Source: Sphingomonadaceae bacterium PASS1 (GTDB taxonomy: Bacteria; Pseudomonadota; Alphaproteobacteria; Sphingomonadales; Sphingomonadaceae). From it: DNA of 64,000 nucleotides. Where the stretch lies: positions 62,001 through 126,000 of the forward strand of contig NKIR01000009.1 of NCBI GenBank assembly GCA_002255985.1. Reading direction: 5' to 3'. This document shows, one piece after another, positions 52,116-61,290 of the stretch (position 1 is the stretch's first letter; every line of letters starts with the position of its first letter). The notes beneath the pieces were generated by a model. That model was not told the DNA's origin. It worked only from the letters and a program-made list of their open reading frames with translations, and did no database searches. The translations under genes and the position numbers were made by a program.

Positions 52116-53123
52116 ATGAGCCAACCGAATACCCGTCATAACTCCACGCCAGGATCAGAACGCCTCACAGCCATGCTCGAACGCATGCTGCTTATCCGCC
52201 GGACAGAAGAACAATTAGGAGCAGACTCTCGCGCTGGCGAGTTACCAGGCAATGTCCATCTGTGCGCCGGTCAAGAGGCTATTGCCGTAGGGGTCTGCAA
52301 CCATCTTTCCGATAGTGACTATGTTGGCAGCACCCATCGTGGTCATGGTCATTTCCTTGCCAAAGGTGGTTCGGTCCGCTCTTTGATTGCCGAGGTCCAT
52401 GCTAAATCTACCGGAGCTTGCGGCGGACTGGGCGGCTCAATGCACGTAACTGATTTGTCCAAAGGAATGATCGGTGCCAATGGCATTGTTGGCGGCGGTA
52501 TTGGTCTGGCAGCGGGGGCGGCGCTTTCGGCACAGGTCGCGGGTGAAGGGCAAGTCGCTGTCGCTTTCTTCGGGGACGGTGCCTCCAGCCAGGGGATTTT
52601 GCCTGAAGTCTTCAATATTGCTGTTTTGTGGAAGCTGCCGCTGATCCTAGTGTGTGAGTATAACGGATATTCCGAATTTTCAGCCTCCAGCACAGTTAAT
52701 GCAGGGGAGATCGCCGACCGCGCACGGGCCTTTGGAATCCCGACCGACGTGATCGACGGCAATGACGTAGAAGCCGTCTGGACTAGCGCTGCCATAGCAA
52801 TTGAGCGCGCGCGAAAAGGAGAAGGCCCGAGTTTCATTGAGGCCAAGACCTATCGCTTGCGCGGGCATCTCGAGGCTGAGGACGGCTTCCTTCAGGCACC
52901 CTATCGCAGCGAGGAAGAAATTGACCAGTGGCGGGCCCGCGACCCGATCCCGCAGCTCGTAAAACGCCTTACCGAGATGTCGGCAATGTCAGATGCCGAT
53001 TTCGAAATTCTGGAGGCCAAAGTTGCGGCTGAGGTCAAGGATGCACTCCAGTTCGCCAATGACAGTGAACCGCCAGAAATGGAGCGCGTGCTTTCATCCG
53101 TATTTGTTGACCAGCTTCCGTGA
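52116..53123 (+). CDS. E1 alpha subunit, 2-oxoacid / acetoin dehydrogenase family
   Basis: 335 residues. Thiamine diphosphate-binding residues lie in FFGDGASSQGILPEVFNIAVLW (GDG...N), with the family's STHRGHGHFLAKG and GGSMHV segments. It resembles acetoin dehydrogenase AcoA and pyruvate dehydrogenase E1 alpha of the short type. With E1 beta it would form the alpha2-beta2 decarboxylase that transfers an acyl group to a lipoyl domain. Substrate unknown. It begins the rightward operon of side-chain enzymes. Confidence 0.9.
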   Translation: MSQPNTRHNSTPGSERLTAMLERMLLIRRTEEQLGADSRAGELPGNVHLCAGQEAIAVGVCNHLSDSDYVGSTHRGHGHFLAKGGSVRSLIAEVHAKSTGACGGLGGSMHVTDLSKGMIGANGIVGGGIGLAAGAALSAQVAGEGQVAVAFFGDGASSQGILPEVFNIAVLWKLPLILVCEYNGYSEFSASSTVNAGEIADRARAFGIPTDVIDGNDVEAVWTSAAIAIERARKGEGPSFIEAKTYRLRGHLEAEDGFLQAPYRSEEEIDQWRARDPIPQLVKRLTEMSAMSDADFEILEAKVAAEVKDALQFANDSEPPEMERVLSSVFVDQLP

Positions 53124-53130
53124 GGCACCC

Positions 53131-54105
53131 ATGGCTAAAATGAGACTGACCCAGGCCATCAATGCGGCCTATTTTGAAGAAATGGAACGGAACGAACGGA
53201 TCGTCCTGTTTGGCGAAGACGTTGAAGTCAGCATGTTTGGGGACACGCGCGGGTTGCACGCCAAATTTGGAAGCAACCGCATCCGCAATACGCCGATCTC
53301 TGAATCGGCCATGACCGGTATGGCTGTCGGGGCCGCAATGGCGGGTACGCCTGCCATCTGTCACCTCATGTTCTCCAATTTCGCGCTGACCGGGTTCGAT
53401 GGCATTGCCAACCAGGCAGCAAAGTTGCGCCTGATGACCGGTGGGCAAGCGCGGTTGCCAGTAACCTTCGTTGCAGCGATCGGCGCCGGGACGTCGACCG
53501 GAGCGCAGCACTCCGACACCCCCTATCCGATGTTCATGAACCTGGGGGGAATCAATATTGCCGTGCCAGCAACGCCTGCCGACGCCAAGGGGCTTATGAA
53601 ATCGGCGCTGCGCGGTTTTAACCCGACGATTTTCCTGCTTCCACGCGTGCGCGGAGCGACCTCAGGCGAGGTTTCCGAAGATCCTGATTTCCTGGTTCCT
53701 TATGGCAAGGCCTCGGTCATGCAGGAAGGTTCCGACATAACGATCGTCGCAATCGGCTCTTGCGTTCATCATGCCATTAGGGCTGCGAAGGCGCTTGCCG
53801 AAGACGGCATTTCGGTCGAACTGATCGATCCGCGCACCCTGGTGCCGCTTGATACCGACACGATAGTCGCTTCGGTACGGAAGACCGGACGTCTGGTGGT
53901 TGTCGATGAAGCACGCGACCGTTGCAGCGCTGCCAGCCACATCGCTGCGGTTGTGGGGGATGAGGCGTTTTCGTCGCTAAAGGCCTCGATCAAACGGGTG
54001 ACTTCTCCCAACATTCCAATGCCCTATGCACCTGCGCTGGAACGCGCTCTGTTGCCCGACCCGGACAAGATTGTCGCAGCAGCTCGGCTGACCTTGGCTA
54101 GCTGA
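53131..54105 (+). CDS. E1 beta subunit, 2-oxoacid / acetoin dehydrogenase family
   Basis: 324 residues; ATG 53131, with GAGG overlapping the E1 alpha stop. The pyrimidine-binding domain (LTQAINAAYFEEMERNERIVLFGEDV, TPISESAMTGMAVGAAMAG) and the C-terminal transketolase domain (DITIVAIGSCVHHAIRAAKAL, VELIDPRTLVPLDTDTI, VVVDEA) are complete. It pairs with E1 alpha 8 bases upstream. No E2 acyltransferase or E3 follows; only a lone lipoyl domain at 45387-45626 is in the window. Confidence 0.92.
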   Translation: MAKMRLTQAINAAYFEEMERNERIVLFGEDVEVSMFGDTRGLHAKFGSNRIRNTPISESAMTGMAVGAAMAGTPAICHLMFSNFALTGFDGIANQAAKLRLMTGGQARLPVTFVAAIGAGTSTGAQHSDTPYPMFMNLGGINIAVPATPADAKGLMKSALRGFNPTIFLLPRVRGATSGEVSEDPDFLVPYGKASVMQEGSDITIVAIGSCVHHAIRAAKALAEDGISVELIDPRTLVPLDTDTIVASVRKTGRLVVVDEARDRCSAASHIAAVVGDEAFSSLKASIKRVTSPNIPMPYAPALERALLPDPDKIVAAARLTLAS

Positions 54106-54110
54106 TACAA

Positions 54111-54548
54111 ATGGTTATTGAACCCCTGCATATCGGTTTCACCGTTGCTGATGTGCGAGCGATGGCCGCGTTCATGCATGATTGCCTTGGTTTTGAAGTC
54201 ACTGAACCCCGGCGCCCGCCTGCGACCTCGATCGAAGAGGTGACTGGCGTGATCGGTGCGGATGTAGAACTGGTCTATGTATCCGCGCCTGGGCTGACGA
54301 TGGAGCTCCTCCAATATTCGTCCCCGCCGTCCGCGACCCTCACGGGTGGGAGACCGTGCGATGTCGGCGCTGCTCATCTCGCGCTCAAGGTCTCCAATGT
54401 CGCTGACCTCGTCCAACGCGCGTCGGTTTATGGCTTCGAACCGGCTGCACCAAGTCTGCCGGTAATCGCAGCAGGCCCAAACCAGGGCATGCGCGCAACC
54501 TATATCAGCGACAGTCACGGCTTCACGATCGAACTGATGGGAGGCTGA
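54111..54548 (+). CDS. VOC-family protein (glyoxalase / methylmalonyl-CoA epimerase-like)
   Basis: 145 residues. Two beta-alpha-beta-beta-beta modules: LHIGFTVADVRAMAAFMHDCLGF with VELVYVSAPGLTMELLQY, and AAHLALKVSNVADLVQRA with MRATYISDSHGFTIELMGG. The metal-binding pattern (His, Glu, His, Glu) is as in glyoxalase I and methylmalonyl-CoA epimerase. It starts 5 bases after E1 beta. A lyase, epimerase or dioxygenase role is possible; the sequence does not decide. Confidence 0.85.
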   Translation: MVIEPLHIGFTVADVRAMAAFMHDCLGFEVTEPRRPPATSIEEVTGVIGADVELVYVSAPGLTMELLQYSSPPSATLTGGRPCDVGAAHLALKVSNVADLVQRASVYGFEPAAPSLPVIAAGPNQGMRATYISDSHGFTIELMGG

Positions 54549-54549
54549 A

Positions 54550-55332
54550 GTGCACCCCCTCCAAGGCCAGTCAGCGCTTGTTACAGGCGGATCGCGCGGG
54601 ATCGGCGCCGCCATTGCCTTGCGGCTGGCAAGAGATGGCGCTCGCATCGCTGTTTGCTACCATTCAAACGAGGCCGCTGCGACATCGGTGGTAGATCACA
54701 TCGTGGTGAACGGAGGAGATGCGCTTCCCATCAGGCTCAACATAGCCGACAGGCAGAGCATCGAACTGGCGATAGGACAATGTGTCGATCTCTTCGGTAG
54801 CTGCGACATACTCGTCAACAATGCCGGTATGGCAGCGCTCGGCACAGCCTTGACAACCAGCGACGAACAACTCGACGCATTGATGAAAGTCAATCTCCAT
54901 GGCCCACTGGCGGCAGCACAGCTTGTCGCACCGCACATGATCGCCCAGCGGCGCGGCCGCATCATCAACATCAGCTCGATAGGCTCGCTAGGCACCGCGA
55001 TTAACGGTGTTGCCGGATATGCTATGACCAAAGCGGCGCTCAACATGCTCACCAAGCGACTGGCGGCCGAGCTCGGCGAGTTCGGGGTCACGGTCAATGC
55101 CGTCAGTCCCGGAATGATTATAACTGACCTCAACGACGCAACGCATGCCGACCCGCAATTCCGCGCTACGGTCGACAATCCCGCTGCCACCACCTTGCTG
55201 CAGCGCAATGGCCAACCCGAGGACATTGCCGGAGTGGTAAGCTTTCTTGCTGGTCCAGACGCCTCTTTCATTACAGCCCAGGTGCTGACCGTCGATGGCG
55301 GCCGCAAGGATTTTCTGAGCCGGTCAGGATAG
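54550..55332 (+). CDS. Short-chain dehydrogenase/reductase 1
   Basis: 260 residues from GTG 54550, one base after the VOC stop. The Rossmann motif is TGGSRGIGAAIALRLARDG; NNAG is present (LVNNAGMAALG); the catalytic Ser and Tyr-x3-Lys are in ISSIGS and YAMTKAALN. The C-terminus VLTVDGGRKDF is the classical SDR ending. It would oxidise or reduce a hydroxyl or keto group on an intermediate. Substrate unknown. Confidence 0.9.
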   Translation: MHPLQGQSALVTGGSRGIGAAIALRLARDGARIAVCYHSNEAAATSVVDHIVVNGGDALPIRLNIADRQSIELAIGQCVDLFGSCDILVNNAGMAALGTALTTSDEQLDALMKVNLHGPLAAAQLVAPHMIAQRRGRIINISSIGSLGTAINGVAGYAMTKAALNMLTKRLAAELGEFGVTVNAVSPGMIITDLNDATHADPQFRATVDNPAATTLLQRNGQPEDIAGVVSFLAGPDASFITAQVLTVDGGRKDFLSRSG

Positions 55333-55351
55333 AAAGGCGGAGACGAAAACC

Positions 55352-56200
55352 ATGACTGATATAGCCAACCGTGTTGCGTTCATCACCGGAGCGGGCGGCG
55401 GCCTGGGTGCCGGGATTGCAAGAGCGTTAGCCGCGGAAGGAGCCTCGCTGGCCTTGGTGGATATCAATTCTTCGTTGCTTGCTGAGCGCAAAGCCGAGTT
55501 TGACGAACTGGGTGTGCCATGCGAAACCCGCACGATCGACATTTCCGATGCCGAGGCAGTAAACGCCGCCACGATGGATTTAACGGCACGCCTCGGTCCG
55601 ATAACCTTGTGTATCAACAACGCAGGTGTGGGCTACGTCGGGGCGCCGCTGGACGAGGTGCCGCTTCGCGATTTCGAGTGGGTCTTTGCAGTCAATGTGA
55701 TCGGAGTGTTCAACTGCCTCAGAGCACTGGTGCCTGCAATGCGGCGCTCGCCACGCGGCGGCCATATCGTCAATATCGCGTCGATTGATGCCTTCGCGGG
55801 TGAAGAGGACCTGCATCACGCGCCCTACTGCGCCAGCAAGGCAGCCGTCGTAATGCTATCGGAAGGCTTGCGCCATGACCTGCGCGGGACGGGGATAGGT
55901 ACAACTGTGGTTTGCCCAGGACTGGTGCGGTCTGCCTTGCCTTTTTCCGCGCGCAACCGGCCCGAACGGTTCGGCGGGACTTATGCCCGCCCCGGGGCCG
56001 ATGCATTCGCGACCGAGATGGCGCAATCAGGCATGGATCCAGACATGGCGGGCAGGATCGTCACAGAGGCGATTAAGCAGGGCCGGGATCTCGTCTTCAC
56101 CCACCCCGAATTTGGCGAACGTCTGGCCATCCGGCAGGCCTCTATAAATGAGGCCTTAGAATGGTCCGCGGGGATCAGGGCCGCCATCGGCGCACCCTGA
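55352..56200 (+). CDS. Short-chain dehydrogenase/reductase 2
   Basis: 282 residues, AAAGGCGGAG upstream of ATG 55352. Cofactor motif TGAGGGLGAGIARALAAEG, NNAG (INNAGVGYVG), catalytic Ser in ASIDAF and Tyr-x3-Lys in YCASKAAV. It is longer than SDR 1, with a C-terminal extension (MDPDMAGRIVTEAIKQGRDLVFTH-like), as in many SDRs for aromatic or steroid substrates. Last gene of the rightward operon; it converges on TonB receptor 2 with an 18-base gap. Confidence 0.9.
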   Translation: MTDIANRVAFITGAGGGLGAGIARALAAEGASLALVDINSSLLAERKAEFDELGVPCETRTIDISDAEAVNAATMDLTARLGPITLCINNAGVGYVGAPLDEVPLRDFEWVFAVNVIGVFNCLRALVPAMRRSPRGGHIVNIASIDAFAGEEDLHHAPYCASKAAVVMLSEGLRHDLRGTGIGTTVVCPGLVRSALPFSARNRPERFGGTYARPGADAFATEMAQSGMDPDMAGRIVTEAIKQGRDLVFTHPEFGERLAIRQASINEALEWSAGIRAAIGAP

Positions 56201-56218
56201 TCGCCTTTTTCGTCCCTC

Positions 56219-58558
56219 TTAGAACGAAACCCCCAGAGTGACACCATAGGTTCGCGGGTCGCCCACGAAGCCGATACTGGTTCCGATCGCAAACTCCTGA
56301 AGGTTCTGGAAATAGAGATCGTTGGTTAGATTCTTACCCCACACTGAGAACCGATAGCGCTGGTTTTCGCCAAATTCGAATGAGGCCGTGGCATTTAGCA
56401 GAAAGTAGCTTGGGTCGGTTACATAGACTGGGTCAACCGCTCTTTCGAGCAGGTCGAAATTGCGGCTACTGGTGTAATGGCCATCAATCCCAGCCGACAA
56501 ATTGCTACCGTTGGCAAACTCCCATTCCTTACGAATGCCCCCGCCCAGTGTCCATTTCGGGGCGTTAGTCAGTGAACGGCCGATCGGGACAGCCAATGAG
56601 CCGCCAGTCAAGGCTGCAAGACTGTCGGCTTTAGTTTTGCTGTTGAGCCAAGCGACGGAAGCATCCATTTGCCAGCCGCCGCCGGGAGACAACTGCATGT
56701 CTAGCTCTGCGCCGTAAGTTTCGGAGCTTGCAACGTTGACCACCGTTGATACGACATTGCCAGATCCATCAGTGTAGCTGATCTGTTGCTGCTGATCCTT
56801 GTAATCGTTGTAGAACAACGCGAGGTTCGTAATCAGCATACGGTCCATCAACTCGGATTTAAACCCAAGCTCATAGGAAATCACTGTTTCGGGTTCGGCT
56901 GGCGTGAAGAATCCACCATTGCCGATCGCGTCAGGTGAGTCAGTGAATTGGCCGGCCTTGGCCCCTCGTGCAATATGGGTATAGAAGAGCAGATCGGAAT
57001 TGGGCTTGTATTGCAAACCAACCTTCCCACCCCACATGCTCCAGCTTTTCCCGAAAGGTTTGGGATAATTTTGGGTCTGCGGCAGCCGGTAAGCGCGCAA
57101 CGCGTCAAACCGAAATGCGTCGGCATTGTTGATGTCCAATGCGTCGAGCCCGACGGCGAACTGGTAATTGGCCAGTCCGCTCTTCTTTTCATGCACATAG
57201 CGCAGACCACCAGAAAAGGTCAGCTTATCGCTGATCTCATAGTCCGTCTGAACAAAGGCGGAATAGGCCTCAGTATCGTGGTCGACTTTATTATTATCAG
57301 AAAATGCGACGGTAGGATCGAAAAGGGCAATCGGCACTGCTGTCTCGAATTTCACGTTCTCCCAAAAGCCGAAGCCACCGATCATCCATTTAAAACGACC
57401 TTCATCGGGCGAGGCCAGACGCAATTCCTGCGACCATTGCCGGGTCTTGGCGTACTGTCGAAAGTTTACGAAAGCGATTGGAATGGAGTCTGAATCCTCC
57501 CAGTGATCATAGGTATTCGATTCATATGCTGTGATTGATGTCAAATTCGCGCCGCCGAAGTCTTTGCGCACAGTAATCGAACTGCCAAGCGCTTTGATGT
57601 TGTCGCGATCGTTACGGACATCGGATTGTACGACCGCAGGGTTCGAAATGGTAGGATTGTCGAAGAAGTCGACGCAGCCAGATGAAAAATTGTTAGTGTC
57701 GATGTCAGTGCACGGATTTAGGCTGACGGAATCGGCCAAGAGCCCATGGCCCTTGAAGCCCCTCTGACCACCGTTGCTTTGACCGCCATGGATATCCAGA
57801 CGGATATCGAGGTCGTCGGCTGGCTCCAGGACGATCTGTCCGCGCAGCAAGGTTTGGTCTCGATCACCTTGCCGATCGCCAGTCGTGATGTTCTTCCAAG
57901 GCCCCTTAGTGTGCAGCGATTGCAAGGCCAGTCTGAACGCGACCTTCTCACCAAGCGGAGCGCCAACCGCTGCATTGACGTTGATGCTGTCAAAACGGCC
58001 ATAGCTTACATCGACATAGCCATTTGCCTCTTCGTCAATCCGGGGTTTACGAGTTACAAAATTAACCGCGCCGCCAGTCGTATTGCGCCCATATAGGGTG
58101 TTTTGCGGGCCTCTAAGAACCTCGACGCGGTCAAGATCGAAGACATAGAGCCCGCTTGATTGGGGTGAATTGATTACAACATCGTCGACGAAGGTAAGAA
58201 CCGGTTGCACGCTGATCGGTGAAAATGACAGAAAGTTTATCCCCCGTATCGACAGTTGCAACTGCCCCGCAGATGCATTCGAGGCGACCGAGATATTGGG
58301 TATGCGCTGGAACAGATCCCGCGCCTCAACAATATTGTTTTCGCGAAGAGTGTCACCCGTTAGCGCTGTGATAGCCAGCGGCACATCCTGAATATTTTGA
58401 GCGCGCTTGTTTGCCGTAACGATGATCTCCGACCCGGAAACATCCTCCTCTTCTAGGGAAGCATCGGCCGTGCCGGACTGCGTTTGTGCAAACACTGCCG
58501 TAGGCATCGCAAACAGCGACACCGATGCAAGCAGACGGAAAGCGATTGACCGAGACAT
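56219..58558 (-). CDS. TonB-dependent outer-membrane receptor 2
   Basis: 779 residues, ATG 58558 with GAGGAG upstream. Signal peptide (LLASVSLFAMPTAVFA), TonB box (SEIIVTANKRAQNIQDVPLA), plug motif LDRVEVLRGPQNTLYGRNTTGGAVN, and a terminal beta-strand TYGVTLGVSF. It is a paralogue of receptor 1 rather than a copy. A perfect-arm operator lies 50 bases upstream. It is divergent from the aminotransferase gene. Confidence 0.95.
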   Translation of the reverse strand: MSRSIAFRLLASVSLFAMPTAVFAQTQSGTADASLEEEDVSGSEIIVTANKRAQNIQDVPLAITALTGDTLRENNIVEARDLFQRIPNISVASNASAGQLQLSIRGINFLSFSPISVQPVLTFVDDVVINSPQSSGLYVFDLDRVEVLRGPQNTLYGRNTTGGAVNFVTRKPRIDEEANGYVDVSYGRFDSINVNAAVGAPLGEKVAFRLALQSLHTKGPWKNITTGDRQGDRDQTLLRGQIVLEPADDLDIRLDIHGGQSNGGQRGFKGHGLLADSVSLNPCTDIDTNNFSSGCVDFFDNPTISNPAVVQSDVRNDRDNIKALGSSITVRKDFGGANLTSITAYESNTYDHWEDSDSIPIAFVNFRQYAKTRQWSQELRLASPDEGRFKWMIGGFGFWENVKFETAVPIALFDPTVAFSDNNKVDHDTEAYSAFVQTDYEISDKLTFSGGLRYVHEKKSGLANYQFAVGLDALDINNADAFRFDALRAYRLPQTQNYPKPFGKSWSMWGGKVGLQYKPNSDLLFYTHIARGAKAGQFTDSPDAIGNGGFFTPAEPETVISYELGFKSELMDRMLITNLALFYNDYKDQQQQISYTDGSGNVVSTVVNVASSETYGAELDMQLSPGGGWQMDASVAWLNSKTKADSLAALTGGSLAVPIGRSLTNAPKWTLGGGIRKEWEFANGSNLSAGIDGHYTSSRNFDLLERAVDPVYVTDPSYFLLNATASFEFGENQRYRFSVWGKNLTNDLYFQNLQEFAIGTSIGFVGDPRTYGVTLGVSF

Positions 58559-58605
58559 GTAGAACTCCTCATTTTTCTAAGGCTCGCGAGTCTATCGCCA
58601 ATCAA

Positions 58606-58619
58606 TTGTTGTGCAACAA
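58606..58619 (+). promoter_or_regulatory. Operator-like inverted repeat G
   Basis: TTGTTG-TG-CAACAA, perfect 6-bp arms extended by A/T at each end, in the divergent region between TonB receptor 2 and the aminotransferase gene. Arms identical to site A. Confidence 0.6.
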
Positions 58620-58810
58620 TAAAATACATAATGAACGAAATCCACAAGCTTTTTGCACACATTAGCCAACATATCATGCCGCATATGAGCTTAATAATGT
58701 CTATTTTTTAAGATGTTATTTTAAAATCTCGAAATGAGAGCCGCGCCTTGCTAATGAATTTATATTGTTCTACAGTTTGGGCAATAAAGAAAAATTACTG
58801 GGAATTGACG

Positions 58811-60154
58811 ATGCAGGAAAAATCGAATTCGGATGGTCAGGGCGCATTAGCATCAGAGACGATGCGGCTTATCGAGCGCGCATCACACGTGATGTCGAGC
58901 CGACAAAGCAACGTACGTGCACTCGCCGAGCCTTCGATTTTCGTTGAATCAGGACAGGGCCAGCGCGTCTGGGACGTGGATGGCAAGGAATGGCTCGATT
59001 TCGCCATTGCAATGGGGCCAGGGATATGGGGCCATGGTTGTCGCGAGTACCTTGATGCCATCCATAACCAGCTCGACAAACTGCTCTACGTCCAGTCTGG
59101 CGCCTGTCAAAGCCGCCTCGAAGTCGAACTGGCGGAAAAAATTGTCGAGCACGTGCCGAGCGCCGAACATGTCCGTTTTCATTTGTCAGGATCCGAGGCC
59201 GTCCAGATGACATTACGCCTAGCAAGGGCCTATACGGGAAAGTCAAAATTCGTCCGCTTCGGTGGTCATTACCACGGCTGGCTGGACAATGTCATTGGTG
59301 GCGTGGTGGATCCCGCGGCAAATGATCTGCCTTACGCAGCGATCAGCGATAGCGACCCGTTCTACACCGAGGGGCGTGCCGAGCACGCGCTTGTGGAATC
59401 GTTTCTGATCCCCTGGAATGACATCGGTGCGCTGAAAACGCTTCTGGAAAATCACGCTGACAAAATCGCATTACTGATCATGGAGGTTTTTAACAGCAAC
59501 GGTGGGGGTGCATCACCAAAGCCAGGCTACCTCGAAGAGGTCCAGCAGCTCTGTCAGAAATATGGCGTATTGCTGTGCTTCGACGAAATAATAACCGGCT
59601 TCCGAACAGCGATTGGTGGCGCTCAGTCGATAGTGGGCGTGACACCAGACCTGACGATTTTCGGCAAGGCAATCGCAGGCGGCATGCCGTTAGCCGCTAT
59701 TGCGGGACGAAAGGACATCTTTGACCTGTTCAGGCAGAACAAGGTCATTGGCGCGGGCACGTTCAATGCATTCCCGGTTTCGATGGCGGCCGGTCTCGCG
59801 ACTATCCGGATGCTAGAGAACGGTGGGGATGAACTATATGCGCGCCGCAACAGCCTGCAAGCCAAATTGGAAGCTGGGCTGCGGGAGGCTGCGCAAGCCA
59901 ATGGGCATGATCTTGTGACCTTGGGCCTACCAGGCAATTTCTGCACGCATTTCACCACAAAGGAACCAATGTGGACCAGCGCGGAAATCGGTGCGAACGC
60001 CGATGCTGGGAAGGCTATGCGTTTCCGCCAGGGATTACGCGAGCAAGGTGTCATTCAAGGGCTGGGTAGCCGCTGGTTCGTGTCATTCGCCTTGACGGAC
60101 GAAGATGTTGAAGCAACTATCGAATATGCAGCGCGCGCCATGGAAAGGATCTGA
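58811..60154 (+). CDS. Class III PLP-dependent aminotransferase (glutamate-1-semialdehyde aminomutase-like)
   Basis: 447 residues from ATG 58811. The features are LDFAIAMGPGIWGHG near the start, HLSGSEAVQMTLRLARAYTGK, RFGGHYHGW, LCFDEIITGFRTAIGGAQ (PLP-binding Asp) and the Schiff-base Lys in IFGKAIAGGMPLAAI. It resembles GSA-type and beta-amino-acid transaminases. The heme biosynthesis hemL role is unlikely within a catabolic cluster next to a transporter; deamination of an amine or amino acid in the pathway is more plausible. Confidence 0.88.
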   Translation: MQEKSNSDGQGALASETMRLIERASHVMSSRQSNVRALAEPSIFVESGQGQRVWDVDGKEWLDFAIAMGPGIWGHGCREYLDAIHNQLDKLLYVQSGACQSRLEVELAEKIVEHVPSAEHVRFHLSGSEAVQMTLRLARAYTGKSKFVRFGGHYHGWLDNVIGGVVDPAANDLPYAAISDSDPFYTEGRAEHALVESFLIPWNDIGALKTLLENHADKIALLIMEVFNSNGGGASPKPGYLEEVQQLCQKYGVLLCFDEIITGFRTAIGGAQSIVGVTPDLTIFGKAIAGGMPLAAIAGRKDIFDLFRQNKVIGAGTFNAFPVSMAAGLATIRMLENGGDELYARRNSLQAKLEAGLREAAQANGHDLVTLGLPGNFCTHFTTKEPMWTSAEIGANADAGKAMRFRQGLREQGVIQGLGSRWFVSFALTDEDVEATIEYAARAMERI

Positions 60155-60207
60155 CACTGCTTGAACGTCGTGATCTAAAGATACTCGTTGCCGCACTTTG
60201 GGCGGAC

Positions 60208-61290
60208 ATGGCGGCTGCGCAAACCGTTTTCATTCAGCCTGCGTATGTCGACACTCTGGCGCGGTATGGCCGGTTAGGCGCGGAGCGCGCTGGCTATATA
60301 CTCTCATGGGAAATGACGGCCTTTGCCGTCACCACGATTGCAATGGCCTTCTTTGCACAGAGGTTGCCTTGGAAGCGTACCATTTGGGCCGCTTTGATAG
60401 TCATTGCGTCAGGCAATATCCTGAGCATGTTTCTCACCGATTTCCAACAACTCCTGGTCGTACGCATCTTAGTTGGCGGCGCATCGGGTCTGATTGTCCC
60501 GCTTGCATTTGCCACCGTGGGGCGGCTGGCCAATCCTGAACGGGCATTTGGGCTGATGATCGGCATTTTGCTTGTCTACGCTGCGCTTTTCCTTGGAATA
60601 ATGCCCCGGCTGACATCGGCCGCAGGCGTGACCGGATTGTTCAGCGGTATGTTGTTTACCTGCATCCTTGCTGCACTGGGGATGCGTTGGTTTCCTGACC
60701 ACATCAGACCAGAAGACAGGGACGCCCGGAGCAAATTCAGCTGGCCCTCCAAGGGGCACAGACTGGCATTGTTCGGGATGCTCCTTTACTTTGCCCACCT
60801 GACATCCTTCTGGTCGTTCGCTTCCGTTATAGCTGAGAACAACAGGCTCAGCGAAGGCTCCGTCGCTGTGACTTTGGCAACATCTCAGATCACTGGGATC
60901 GTTGGAACTATGTTACCCGCCGTTTGGGGGGATCGCATTCCACTCATTCGGGCACTTGCAATTGCGGTGCTTGGGTGCGTGGCCAGCGTCGCCGTCCTGT
61001 TGGTTCTGACCGATGCTACAACCTTCCTGTTGGCCGTCCTGCTGTTTCATTTCGGCTGGAATCTGGGCCACTCTTATCTACTTGCCCTGTTTGCACGGCT
61101 CGATCCCACTTCGAATCTGATTGTCATGGCTACCGCAATGCAGAAAGTCGGCATCGCCGTCGGTCCAGCTATTGCTGCTGCTATATATGGCGTCAAGGGC
61201 AGCGACTGGGTAATGGTTGCTTCGCTTGTCCTTGGCCTTGCTGCAATGGCTGCACTGACACCTGCAGCCAGAATTCGCGCAGGCATGTAG
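60208..61290 (+). CDS. MFS transporter 2
   Basis: 360 residues from ATG 60208. The open frame continues upstream (KILVAALWADM) without a standard start until the preceding stop, so the true N-terminus may include about 15 more residues from a CTG at 60157; compared with MFS 1 the first span looks short. About 11-12 spans (GIWGHG-like not present; FTVGRLANPERAFGLMIG-type loop). FIQPAYVDTLARYGRLGAERAGYI aligns with the corresponding part of MFS 1, so they are probably paralogous carriers for cluster substrates. Confidence 0.8.
   Translation: MAAAQTVFIQPAYVDTLARYGRLGAERAGYILSWEMTAFAVTTIAMAFFAQRLPWKRTIWAALIVIASGNILSMFLTDFQQLLVVRILVGGASGLIVPLAFATVGRLANPERAFGLMIGILLVYAALFLGIMPRLTSAAGVTGLFSGMLFTCILAALGMRWFPDHIRPEDRDARSKFSWPSKGHRLALFGMLLYFAHLTSFWSFASVIAENNRLSEGSVAVTLATSQITGIVGTMLPAVWGDRIPLIRALAIAVLGCVASVAVLLVLTDATTFLLAVLLFHFGWNLGHSYLLALFARLDPTSNLIVMATAMQKVGIAVGPAIAAAIYGVKGSDWVMVASLVLGLAAMAALTPAARIRAGM

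Noticed and set aside
58811-60154. hemL (glutamate-1-semialdehyde aminomutase for heme synthesis)
   Set aside because: The fold and motifs fit the same family, but the position in a catabolic cluster, next to an MFS gene and under the cluster operator, favours a catabolic aminotransferase.
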